Source: an uncultured Collinsella sp.
GTDB taxonomy: Bacteria; Actinomycetota; Coriobacteriia; Coriobacteriales; Coriobacteriaceae
DNA length: 64,000 nucleotides
Direction: 5' to 3'
Assembly: GCA_959606065.1 (NCBI GenBank)
Contig: CAUHHV010000005.1
Coordinates: 34,852-98,851, forward strand
The notes under the pieces were generated by a model, which did no database searches, had not been told where the DNA came from, and was given only the letters and a program-made list of their open reading frames with translations. The translations under genes and the position numbers were made by a program. This document shows positions 26,035 to 34,392 of this stretch, piece by piece. The stretch's first letter is position 1. The number at the start of each line of letters is the position of its first letter.

Positions 26035-28335
26035 CTATTTAATCTTGGTCGTACCCGGTGCCAGGTTGGGGTCGGTCTCGTTGGCCTCGGTCTGGAAGTG
26101 CTCCGTATAGACGTTCTTGCCATCGCGGAACATCTCGTAGTACTGCATCTTGGCGTAATCCTCGCGCGCCTTGGTGGCGGCTGCTGCGGCGGCGTCGTCA
26201 CCGGTGACGTTGGAGGAGAGCGCCCAGCGCAGGCTGGCGTCCTCGTAGCCCACGGAGTTGATGGCGGGCAGCGACTCGCGCAGTGTCATGTGCGCTTTCT
26301 GGTAGTCGGTCAGCGGTGCGCCGATCAGTTGCATCAGCTGGGTGGACAGGTAGTTGGTGGACAGGTCGTCGACCTCGCTCGTCTGGTCGCAGCCGGCAAC
26401 GTCGTAGTTGGCCCAGATGATGTAGTCGGTCTGCCACAGACGTTCCTGGTGGGTGGCGTCGTCCTCGCCGGTAAACCACTTATCGTTGAACTTGGACGGG
26501 AAGAACGGCTGGTGATCGCCCCAGAACACCACGACTACCTTGCGGTCGAGCTTGCTCAGGGCGTTGAGGAAGTAGCGCAGCGCCTGGTCGGACTGCTCGA
26601 TGCACGAGACATACTCGTCGACATCGGACAGCGTGCCGTCCTCGACGGTCTTGGCGTCCAGGTCGGTCGTGTCGATGTTCAGGTGCATCTGCTTGTCGAC
26701 CGGCAGCAGGCCTGTGTCGTAGCCCGAGTGGTTCTGCATGGTCACGTCGAAGATAAACTGCGGATCGGCGTTCTGGTCGAGCAGCTCAAGAATCTTGTCG
26801 TAGGTCGCCTGGTCGGTCACCATGCCGCGCAGGGTGTCGGCTCCCTGGAAGTCGTTGATGGACAGGAACTGGTCAAAGCCAAAGTCCTTGTAGACGTTCT
26901 CGCGGTTCCAGTTGGTGGCGTGGTTGGGGTGCATGGCCGTGGTGGAATAGCCGAGCGACTTGAACTGCTCTGCTAGATTCCCGGTCGTTTCCATGTTGTA
27001 GATGGTGTAGGGGTACACGCCCGAGCCCAGGTTGGCCATGGAGTTGCCGGTCATAAACTCAAACTCGGTATTGGCGGTGCCGCCGCCGTAGGCGCTCACG
27101 TAGAGCTTGCCGCGGCTGAGGCAGTTGGACAGGTTTTTAAAGTACTGCGGACCCTCGTAGCCGGCGCGCATGTTCTGGTAGATCGACAGATCCGAGAAGG
27201 TCTCGTTCATGATGGCGATGACCGTGGGCTTCTCGCTGTCGAACTGCTCCTTTGCGGCGGTGCGCTCGTCGCTCTTGGCGGCGTCGGACTTGTCGTAGGC
27301 CTTGGCGTACTTTTTGAGCGTGGCCTTGGCATCGTCGACGGAGTAGTCGGCGGGTTTGGGCGGCTTGATGGACTGCGCTGCACTAATAAAAGCGGGCAGG
27401 TAGCCCTCGCGCCAGTAGCTCTCGAGCGGGCGCCAGGTGTAGACGGTGATGCCGAGAGTGTTGTAGTAGTCGATGAGCGTGACATGCGCGGTCACGCCAC
27501 CCAGGCACAGCACGGCGACGAGCAGGTTGGTGAGCAGCATGCGCTTGGCGTTGGCGGCACCCTTCTGACGGTGCGGTGCCACCAGGCCGGCGTACTCGCA
27601 TAGCAGCATGGCGATGGCGGTAAAGCCCATGGATAGCACGCAGAACAGCGAGATCGAGAAGGTGTAGCCGGTGCCGGCGACCGCGGCGGCAGTGGAGATG
27701 GCCGAAAGGTCACCCGGCTGGATGGGCATGGATTTAAACGTGATGACGAAGAACTCGGCAATGCCCAGGACAAAGAGGGCAAAGGCCAGGACCGCGGGAG
27801 CTGCGCCGTGGCGCTGGAACAGGAAGAACAGGCCGGTCATGAGCACGGTGATGATGGCCCACTCGAGCAGGATGCATAGGGGGTAGACCCAGGTAAAGTC
27901 GTGGTTGGACGAAACCTCTATGCCCAGCAGCGCAAAGACGCCGGCGAGCAGCAGGCACAGGACGGCGGCGACGAGCGGTTTGCCCACAAAGGCGCCGCGC
28001 AGGCGGGCGAGCTTGCCGGTGGGGGCGGGGGCGTCGGGCTTGGCGAACGCAAAGACGCGCGGGGCGATGCGGTCGCGGGCGATGCTGGCCCAAGCGCAAC
28101 CGGTGAGAATGGCATTGGTCAGGATGAGCATCACAAAGGCGAGCGGCTCGTTTTGCGCGACGAGACCAATAGCGCCCCAGACGGTCAAAAAGACCTGGAA
28201 CAGACCGAAGGCGACGCTCCAGGCGATAGCGCCCTTGGCAACGGTGCTCGACTGTGCGCGAATGGCCTTGGCCTCGCGCAAGACAAGGTAGACGGTCGCC
28301 GCAAGACCGACGAGCGAGATGGCGGCAGCGAACAT
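26035..28335 (-). CDS. LtaS-like sulfatase-family phosphoglycerol transferase
   Basis: Predicted 766-residue membrane enzyme. Around ten hydrophobic segments fill the first 340 residues. The extracellular domain has the LtaS/OpgB pattern: IAIMNETFSDLS (metal-binding Glu), YGGGTANTEFEFMTG (nucleophile Thr), MHPNHATNW and VVFWGDHQPFF (Asp-His metal ligands). Such enzymes transfer glycerol phosphate or similar groups from lipids onto glycolipids or glycans at the outer membrane face. The substrate here is not known. ATG 28335 with GAGGAG upstream is chosen over the in-frame GTG 28350. A monocistronic unit. Confidence 0.87.
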   Translation of the reverse strand: MFAAAISLVGLAATVYLVLREAKAIRAQSSTVAKGAIAWSVAFGLFQVFLTVWGAIGLVAQNEPLAFVMLILTNAILTGCAWASIARDRIAPRVFAFAKPDAPAPTGKLARLRGAFVGKPLVAAVLCLLLAGVFALLGIEVSSNHDFTWVYPLCILLEWAIITVLMTGLFFLFQRHGAAPAVLAFALFVLGIAEFFVITFKSMPIQPGDLSAISTAAAVAGTGYTFSISLFCVLSMGFTAIAMLLCEYAGLVAPHRQKGAANAKRMLLTNLLVAVLCLGGVTAHVTLIDYYNTLGITVYTWRPLESYWREGYLPAFISAAQSIKPPKPADYSVDDAKATLKKYAKAYDKSDAAKSDERTAAKEQFDSEKPTVIAIMNETFSDLSIYQNMRAGYEGPQYFKNLSNCLSRGKLYVSAYGGGTANTEFEFMTGNSMANLGSGVYPYTIYNMETTGNLAEQFKSLGYSTTAMHPNHATNWNRENVYKDFGFDQFLSINDFQGADTLRGMVTDQATYDKILELLDQNADPQFIFDVTMQNHSGYDTGLLPVDKQMHLNIDTTDLDAKTVEDGTLSDVDEYVSCIEQSDQALRYFLNALSKLDRKVVVVFWGDHQPFFPSKFNDKWFTGEDDATHQERLWQTDYIIWANYDVAGCDQTSEVDDLSTNYLSTQLMQLIGAPLTDYQKAHMTLRESLPAINSVGYEDASLRWALSSNVTGDDAAAAAATKAREDYAKMQYYEMFRDGKNVYTEHFQTEANETDPNLAPGTTKIK

Positions 28336-28548
28336 GCTGAGACTCCTCACAAACTAAAACCTACGAAAGCGGGGGTTTACCCGATTGTTACCAAGATATG
28401 CGCTGCAATTGGTGGCTGCGCACAACAACCAGCCATATTAACGCGCGCGTGTGGCGGTGTGGCGCAATGTAGTGGCGACCTGCGCGATAATGGACGGGAA
28501 TTACACGGAAACGTAAAGGCTTCTTAAAGAAATGGCGAGGGCAGGGCG

Positions 28549-29424
28549 ATGAGCGAGCAGGTTTGTATGACGGGCGCCGAGTACTGCGACGGAGCTGTGG
28601 GCGTGGATACGTGTGGCTATCCGGTCGAGACGACGGGCAATGCGGTGCTGGACACGTTGGAGCACCGTTCCTCCACGCGTGCCTTCGCGCGTGATGACGA
28701 CGACCGCCCCGTGGCGGTGACCGACGAGCAGCGGGCGGCGATTCTGCATGCGGCGAGCCGTGCGCCGTCGGCAGGCGCCATGATGATGTATTCCATCGTG
28801 AGCATTCGCGAGCAGGCTACGCTGGATCGTCTGGCCGACCTGTGCGACCACCAGCCCATGATCGCCAAGGCGCCTTGGGCACTAATATTTGTGGTCGACT
28901 ATGCCAAGTGGATCGATCTGTTTGAGCATGTGGGTTGCTTTGAGCCCGAGTTTGTAGAGCGTACGGGCAAGGCGCCCCGTCGTGCACCGGGTCTGGGCGA
29001 CTTTGCCATCGCGGCGCAGGACGCCGTGATCGCCGCCCAAAACGCCGTGGTTGCCGCCGAGGCTCTGGGCCTGGGGAGCTGCTACATTGGCGATATCGTC
29101 GAGAACGCCGAGGAAGTTGCCGCGCTGCTGGACTTGCCGCCCTATACCATGCCGCTGTCGATGCTCATCATCGGCACGCCCCGTAAGGAGCGTCCGGCGA
29201 TCGCGCATCCCGTGGTGAACCTGGTGCACGAGGAGCGCTACTGCCGTGCGGATGCCGCGACCATGGACGCGCAGGTGGCCGAGATGGACGCGATGTTTCG
29301 TCCGCACGCCCGCGAGGTGGGGGAGCGCGTCGTGGACATCTATACCCGCAAGCACACGAGTCCCTTTATGGTCGAGATGAGCCGCTCCATGGAGTGGTGG
29401 TTCAAAAACTGGCTCGGAAAATGA
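28549..29424 (+). CDS. Nitroreductase family protein
   Basis: Predicted 291-residue FMN-dependent oxidoreductase. LEHRSSTRAF (phosphate-binding Arg/Ser) lies near residue 40, ASRAPSAGAMMMYS near 67, and AAQNAVVAAEALGLGSCYIGD near 165, followed by SMLIIGTPRKERP. These are the standard nitroreductase-fold segments. The C-terminal 70 residues extend beyond the core. It probably reduces a quinone, nitro- or enal-type compound with NAD(P)H. No partner gene is adjacent; a palindromic repeat follows the stop by 2 bases. Confidence 0.85.
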   Translation: MSEQVCMTGAEYCDGAVGVDTCGYPVETTGNAVLDTLEHRSSTRAFARDDDDRPVAVTDEQRAAILHAASRAPSAGAMMMYSIVSIREQATLDRLADLCDHQPMIAKAPWALIFVVDYAKWIDLFEHVGCFEPEFVERTGKAPRRAPGLGDFAIAAQDAVIAAQNAVVAAEALGLGSCYIGDIVENAEEVAALLDLPPYTMPLSMLIIGTPRKERPAIAHPVVNLVHEERYCRADAATMDAQVAEMDAMFRPHAREVGERVVDIYTRKHTSPFMVEMSRSMEWWFKNWLGK

Positions 29425-29426
29425 CG

Positions 29427-29459
29427 AATGTGACAAGGGGACAGTCCCTTTGTCACATT
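29427..29459. repeat. TGTGACAAAGG-family palindrome (copy B)
   Basis: Arms AATGTGACAAGGGGACAG and CCCTTTGTCACATT, 2 bases downstream of the nitroreductase stop codon. Confidence 0.9.
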
Positions 29460-29541
29460 CCATATCGCCGCGGTAGCCTAAAGACTGTATAAATCTTTAT
29501 CTAGCTGGGAAAACAGTGCATTAAAACATGGGCCGATTACC

Positions 29542-29547
29542 TATAAT
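29542..29547 (+). promoter_or_regulatory. Probable -10 element of kup
   Basis: A perfect TATAAT lies 36 bases before the kup start codon. The matching -35 is poor (GCATTA at 18-base spacing or TTAAAA at 15), so it may need an activator. Confidence 0.45.
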
Positions 29548-29582
29548 CCCCTCGAACGTTAAAGTTGGGAGGAAACCGGCTT

Positions 29583-31610
29583 ATGGAACAAAAGGCCAAG
29601 GAGGCAGCCTCGCACGCTGCGATTCCTGTGAGTATCTCGGCGATGCTCGTCACGCTGGGCGTGGTGTACGGCGATATCGGCACCAGCCCTATGTATGTAA
29701 CCAAGGCGCTCGTTGCCGGCAACGGCGGCATCGGAAGCGTCACGGAGGAGTTCGTGCTTGGTGCGCTCTCCCTTGTCGTGTGGACGGTCACGCTGCTGAC
29801 GACCGTCAAGTACGTGCTGATCTCGCTGCGCGCCGACAACCACGGCGAGGGCGGTATCTTTGCCCTGTACAGCCTGGTCAAGCGCTGCGGCAAGTGGCTC
29901 ATCATCCCCGCCATGCTGGGCGGCGCCGCATTGCTCGCTGACGGCATCCTGACGCCCGCCGTTACCGTTACCACGGCCATCGAGGGCCTGCGCACCATCC
30001 CGGCGGTCCATGCCGTGCTCGGGGATGATCAGGGCCGCGTCGTCGCCATTACGCTCGCCATCATCATCGCGCTCTTCTTGGTACAGCGCATCGGTACGGC
30101 CAAGATCGGTCACGCCTTTGGCCCCATCATGACGCTGTGGTTCCTGTTCCTGGGCGGCACGGGTCTGTTCTTTGTCTTCCAGCACCCCGCCGTGCTGCTG
30201 TGCCTCAACCCGGTGCGCGGCATCGCCTTTTTGCTGAGCCCCAACAACCACGCGGGCATCATGATTCTGGGCAGCTGCTTCCTCGCCACCACCGGTGCCG
30301 AGGCGCTCTACTCCGACATGGGCCATGTGGGTCGCGGCAACATTTACGCCACCTGGCCGTTCGTTAAGTGCTGCTTGCTGCTGTCCTATATGGGCCAGGG
30401 CGCTTGGCTTATGAACAACGCTGCCAACCCCGAGCTCATGGGCATTGCCGACCTTAACCCGTTCTACCAGATGCTCGCCCCGGGCCTGCGTCCGTTTGCC
30501 GTCGGCCTTTCAACCATCGCGGCCATCATTGCCTCGCAGGCGCTCATCACCGGCGCGTTTTCGCTGGTGTCCGAGGCCAGCCGCCTGGACCTTATGCCGC
30601 ACATGCAGGTCTTCTACCCTGCCGAGACCAAGGGCCAGCTCTACATCCCCATGGTCAACAACGTCATGCTTGTCGGCTGCGTCATCGTGGTGCTGCTGTT
30701 CCAGAACTCGGCGCATATGGAAGCCGCCTACGGCCTTGCCATTACGCTGACTATGATGTGCACCACGCTGCTGCTCTTCTTCTACCTGCACGAGGAGCGC
30801 AAGCTCAAGGTTGCTCCGTGGATCTTCGCGGCCTTCTTCCTTTTGCTCGAAGGCTTCTTCTTCGTGAGCTCACTCACCAAGTTCTTCCACGGCGGCTACT
30901 TCACCATCCTCATGGCTGCACTCATCATGGGCATTATGGTGTGCTGGTACAACGGCACGGCGGTCGAACAGCGCCAGTTTACGCTGCTGCCGCTGCGCAG
31001 CTATCTGCCGCAGCTCAAGCGCCTGCGCGACGACGACCGTTACGAGCGCATGAGCGACAACATCGTGTACCTGACCAAGGACACCCATACCGACTACATC
31101 GACCGTGATATCGTCTACTCGATCTTGGACAAGCATCCCAAGCGCGCTCGCGCCTGGTGGTTCGTGAACGTCGAGACCATGGACGAGCCGCATACCTTTG
31201 CCTATTCGGTCGAGACGTTCGGCACCGACTACGTGTTCCGCGTGCATCTGTACCTGGGCTACAAGATTAACCAACGCGTCAATGCCTACCTGCGCCAAGT
31301 TGTTCAGGACCTGGCTGCCAGCGGCGAGCTGCCGTCGCAGACGCACGACTACTCGGTCTATAAGGATCCGGGCAACATTGGCACGTTCAAGTTCGTCATG
31401 ATCCGCAAGCTGCTGGCGCCCGAAAGCGACGTGGAGCCGAGCGAGCGCACGGCCATCACGCTCAAGTACATCATCCGCCGCGCCGCCGGCACGCCCGCGC
31501 GCTGGTACGGCCTGGAGAACTCCAACGTGAGCTTTGAGTACGTGCCGCTGTTCACCAAGTTTAAGGCCGTGAGCAAGATGCAGCGCCTTGCCCCCAACGA
31601 GCGCCCGTAG
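29583..31610 (+). CDS. kup: Kup-type low-affinity potassium transporter
   Basis: Predicted 675-residue membrane protein that imports K+ with protons. The first TM region carries the hallmark GVVYGDIGTSPMYV (residues about 25-38), and NHGEGGIFALYSL, LLADGILTPAVTVT and GAEALYSDMGHVG are all present. Twelve hydrophobic segments precede a cytosolic C-terminal domain of about 190 residues. GGGAGG lies 8 bases before ATG 29583. Downstream genes encode a small membrane protein and KdpD/KdpE-like regulators, which suggests a potassium homeostasis cluster with Kup in place of the Kdp pump. Confidence 0.93.
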   Translation: MEQKAKEAASHAAIPVSISAMLVTLGVVYGDIGTSPMYVTKALVAGNGGIGSVTEEFVLGALSLVVWTVTLLTTVKYVLISLRADNHGEGGIFALYSLVKRCGKWLIIPAMLGGAALLADGILTPAVTVTTAIEGLRTIPAVHAVLGDDQGRVVAITLAIIIALFLVQRIGTAKIGHAFGPIMTLWFLFLGGTGLFFVFQHPAVLLCLNPVRGIAFLLSPNNHAGIMILGSCFLATTGAEALYSDMGHVGRGNIYATWPFVKCCLLLSYMGQGAWLMNNAANPELMGIADLNPFYQMLAPGLRPFAVGLSTIAAIIASQALITGAFSLVSEASRLDLMPHMQVFYPAETKGQLYIPMVNNVMLVGCVIVVLLFQNSAHMEAAYGLAITLTMMCTTLLLFFYLHEERKLKVAPWIFAAFFLLLEGFFFVSSLTKFFHGGYFTILMAALIMGIMVCWYNGTAVEQRQFTLLPLRSYLPQLKRLRDDDRYERMSDNIVYLTKDTHTDYIDRDIVYSILDKHPKRARAWWFVNVETMDEPHTFAYSVETFGTDYVFRVHLYLGYKINQRVNAYLRQVVQDLAASGELPSQTHDYSVYKDPGNIGTFKFVMIRKLLAPESDVEPSERTAITLKYIIRRAAGTPARWYGLENSNVSFEYVPLFTKFKAVSKMQRLAPNERP

Positions 31611-31670
31611 CCGACGGAGACTACACGGAGTTGGTTATCGATGAGCAAAACTAAAGCCGGGGAGGTAAAC

Positions 31671-31841
31671 ATGGATGCAAGGACACTTGACGTCCGTGAG
31701 GCGCGCGTCGACGCCGCCGAAGATCGGTTCTTTACGAATCGGGCCAACATGGACATGGTCGATCGCGTGATTTCGATCGTGGCATTGGTATTTGGAGCGG
31801 TGTGCGTGTGCGCCCTGCTCGCGCACGTGCTGTTTGTCTAA
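31671..31841 (+). CDS. Small single-span membrane protein next to kup
   Basis: Predicted 56-residue protein with a charged N-terminus (MDARTLDVREARVDAAEDRF) and one C-terminal membrane helix (VISIVALVFGAVCVCALLAHVLFV). ATG 31671 has a near-perfect GGGGAGG 6 bases upstream, better than the in-frame ATG 31641. I do not recognise it. Its position between kup and a KdpD-like kinase suggests a regulatory or accessory role in K+ transport, but that rests on location only. Confidence 0.6.
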   Translation: MDARTLDVREARVDAAEDRFFTNRANMDMVDRVISIVALVFGAVCVCALLAHVLFV

Positions 31842-31888
31842 CGACCGCAGGCTGTAAAGGCTATACACTTGGAACCACCACAAGGGGA

Positions 31889-31932
31889 AACCACCACAAA
31901 GGTGCCTGTCCCCTTTGTGGTGGTTTTTGTTT
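31889..31932 (+). terminator. Terminator with CCACCACAAAGG palindrome
   Basis: Arms CCACCACAAAGG and CCCTTTGTGGTGG are followed by TTTTTGTTTTTG. It is a diverged member of the TGTGACAAAGG family that here has a terminator-like T tract, between the small membrane protein and the kinase gene. Confidence 0.7.
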
Positions 31933-31954
31933 TTGAGAGAGGGGCGGGGCGCTG

Positions 31955-33580
31955 ATGGACGTCCATGCGGACGGCGATATTGCCGAGAACTTTTGGTGGC
32001 GGCGCACGACGCTGACGCGTCGCAGCCCTCTGTATGACGCCTGCGTATCGGCGGGGCTGCTGGTCGCGGCGACGATTGCGGGCGCGCTGCTCGACCATCC
32101 GGGTCTCGCGCCGAGCATCATGATCGTCTATGTGTTCGCCGTGCAGCTGTGCGCTTTCTTTACCTGGAGCCGCCTGTATTGCCTGCTGAGCTCGGCTGCC
32201 GCCGTGGCGCTCTACAACTATTTGTTTGTCGACCCGCGCTACTCGCTGTCGCTCATCGACCGCGTCTATCCCGGCATGTTCTTTATCATGTTTGCGGTCT
32301 CGCTCGTGTCGAGCTCGATTGCGCTGGCCCTGCGCCGTGCCTTGGCGCAGGCCGCCGCCAGCGACCGTCGTACGCAGATGGTACTCGAGACCAATCGCAT
32401 GCTGCAGCGCTGCGCCGATCAGCAGCAGATTGTCCATGCTATGGCAACGCAGCTGGCGCGTCTTTCGGGCTGTCCGGTCGTGTGGTACAGCGCCGATCCG
32501 GAAGACGATGACCTGTTGCCGCGCGCGACGTACACGGCCGTGGGCGATGCCGCGCCGGTGCACGAGCTGGTGCCGCAGATGCCGCCACGGCTCTCGGCGT
32601 CCGCCTATGTGGGAACGCCGCTCGATGCCACCTACGGCGGCTCGGCGTTCTACGGCATCTACCTGACCGTGCGCTCGGGCGACACCATGGTGCGCGCGGG
32701 CGATCCCGCCTCGGTGGTGGGCGTGCTGGCTATCGTTGCCGAGCCCGACGTGCTGACGCACGAGGAGCGGACACTTGCCGATGCCATCGTGAGCGAAGGA
32801 GAGCTGGCGCTCGATCGCGCCCGCGCCATGGAGGCCCGCGAGGAGGCGGCGGTGCTCGCTAAAAATGAGCAGCTGCGTGCCAACTTGCTGCGCTCCATCT
32901 CGCACGACCTGCGCACGCCGCTTACCAGTATTTCGGGCAATGCCGATGTGCTGCTCGACCAGGGCTCGACCGGCACGGCCGTGCTCGACGACCAGACGCG
33001 CCGCGGCATGCTCCTGTCCATTCGCTCGGATGCACAATGGCTCAACGCCACCGTCGAGAACCTGCTCGCCATCACCAAGCTCGAGGGTGGTGGCATGCGC
33101 CTGTCGATCACGCTCGAGCTCATGGACGATATCGTCGAGGAGGCGCTGCGCCACGTAAATCCGGCTGTGCGCGAGCACGACCTTAAGGTAGTGGCGTGCG
33201 ACGAGCCAGCGCTCGTCAACGTCGATGCGCGCCTGATGGTACAGCTCGTGGTCAACCTGGTGAACAACGCCATTGCCTATACGCCTGCGGGTTCGCATAT
33301 CGTGATCTCGATTGGCGCTGACGGCGGGTGCGTGAGGTGTTCGGTCGCCGACGACGGGCCGGGCATTGCACCCGAGGACCGCGAGCGCATCTTTGAGTCG
33401 TTCTACACCGCCAACCATGGCTTGGCCGATAGCCAACGCAGCGTGGGCCTGGGATTGTCCCTGTGCCGCTCCATTGCGCTGGCACATGGCGGTAGCATAG
33501 AGGTTGCCGCGGCGGAGCCGCACGGCTCGGTCTTTACGATTGAGCTTCCCGCCGCCGACGTTTCGTTTGATAAGGAGTAG
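31955..33580 (+). CDS. kdpD: KdpD-like sensor histidine kinase lacking the N-terminal KdpD/USP domains
   Basis: Predicted 541-residue membrane kinase. Four hydrophobic segments (residues about 25-125; SIMIVYVFAVQLCAFF, VALYNYLFVDPRYS) match the DUF4118 membrane domain of KdpD. A GAF-like region follows at 150-270, then HisKA with the phospho-acceptor in SISHDLRTPLTSIS (about 310) and HATPase (NLVNNAIAYT, DDGPGIAPEDRERIF, GLGLSLCRSIA). E. coli KdpD is about 890 residues; the missing part is the cytosolic sensor with its ATP/c-di-AMP-binding USP domain. It probably responds to K+ limitation or turgor and pairs with the next gene, 4 bases downstream. Confidence 0.85.
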   Translation: MDVHADGDIAENFWWRRTTLTRRSPLYDACVSAGLLVAATIAGALLDHPGLAPSIMIVYVFAVQLCAFFTWSRLYCLLSSAAAVALYNYLFVDPRYSLSLIDRVYPGMFFIMFAVSLVSSSIALALRRALAQAAASDRRTQMVLETNRMLQRCADQQQIVHAMATQLARLSGCPVVWYSADPEDDDLLPRATYTAVGDAAPVHELVPQMPPRLSASAYVGTPLDATYGGSAFYGIYLTVRSGDTMVRAGDPASVVGVLAIVAEPDVLTHEERTLADAIVSEGELALDRARAMEAREEAAVLAKNEQLRANLLRSISHDLRTPLTSISGNADVLLDQGSTGTAVLDDQTRRGMLLSIRSDAQWLNATVENLLAITKLEGGGMRLSITLELMDDIVEEALRHVNPAVREHDLKVVACDEPALVNVDARLMVQLVVNLVNNAIAYTPAGSHIVISIGADGGCVRCSVADDGPGIAPEDRERIFESFYTANHGLADSQRSVGLGLSLCRSIALAHGGSIEVAAAEPHGSVFTIELPAADVSFDKE

Positions 33581-33584
33581 CGCT

Positions 33585-34298
33585 GTGCCGAACTCTGCCG
33601 TAAAACCGCTCATCTTGGTCGTTGAGGACGATCCCGCCGTCCGCAATCTTATCGTTGCCGCGCTCGAGGCACACGGCTTGCGCCATATGGCTGTGGAGAC
33701 CGCTCACGCCGCCATCGCCGCCGCCTCGTCGCAGGCGCCGAGCATCGTGCTGCTCGATCTGGGCCTGCCCGATATGGACGGCGTCAAGGTGGTGGAGTCG
33801 GTGCGTGCATGGTCGGGCATGCCGATCATCGTGGTCTCGGCGCGCAGCGAGGACGCGGACAAGATTCGCGCGCTCGATGCCGGCGCCGACGACTACCTGA
33901 CCAAGCCGTTTTCGGTCGAGGAGCTGCTCGCGCGTATTCGCACGACGCTCAGGCGCCTTTCGTATACGCAAACGGGCAGTGTTGCCTCCGAGGGCTCGTT
34001 CGATACCGGCGAGCTGCATATCGACTTTGATGCCGGCATCGCCACGATGGATGGCGAGGAGCTGCATCTGACGCCGATCGAGTACAAGCTTTTGTGCCTG
34101 CTGGCGCACAATGCCGACAAGGTACTGACGCACCAGTTTATCCTGCACGAGATTTGGGGTACGGCAACTAAGAGCGACCTAGCGAGCCTGCGTGTCTTTA
34201 TGGGCACGCTGCGCAAGAAGATCGAGTCCGACCCCGCGCATCCGCGCTATATTCAAACGCACGTGGGTATCGGTTACCGATTGGTCACCCAAGGCTAG
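33585..34298 (+). CDS. kdpE: KdpE-like OmpR-family response regulator
   Basis: Predicted 237-residue regulator. The receiver domain has ILVVEDDP, the phospho-acceptor Asp in LLDLGLPDMDGV and LTKPFSVEE; the C-terminal winged helix has LHLTPIEYKLLCLLA and SDLASLRVFMGTLRKKI, which match KdpE. The start is GTG 33585 with AAGGAG 7 bases upstream. It is co-transcribed with the KdpD-like kinase. Since kdpFABC is absent from the window, kup is the most likely local target. Confidence 0.87.
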   Translation: MPNSAVKPLILVVEDDPAVRNLIVAALEAHGLRHMAVETAHAAIAAASSQAPSIVLLDLGLPDMDGVKVVESVRAWSGMPIIVVSARSEDADKIRALDAGADDYLTKPFSVEELLARIRTTLRRLSYTQTGSVASEGSFDTGELHIDFDAGIATMDGEELHLTPIEYKLLCLLAHNADKVLTHQFILHEIWGTATKSDLASLRVFMGTLRKKIESDPAHPRYIQTHVGIGYRLVTQG

Positions 34299-34322
34299 AT
34301 CGCCAATCACCATCCCAATATG

Positions 34323-34390
34323 AGTTGCGGTGGAATACGGTCTAAATTTGCCTAATTCCAGGCAAAACAGTCCGTATTCCACCGCAACTT
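34323..34390. repeat. GTTGCGGTGGAATACGG-family palindrome (copy 2)
   Basis: Arms AGTTGCGGTGGAATACGG and CCGTATTCCACCGCAACT with a centre holding TTTGCC and GGCAAAA. It lies between the convergent kdpE and rlmL genes and is the counterpart of 10650-10718. Confidence 0.85.
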
Positions 34391-34392
34391 TG

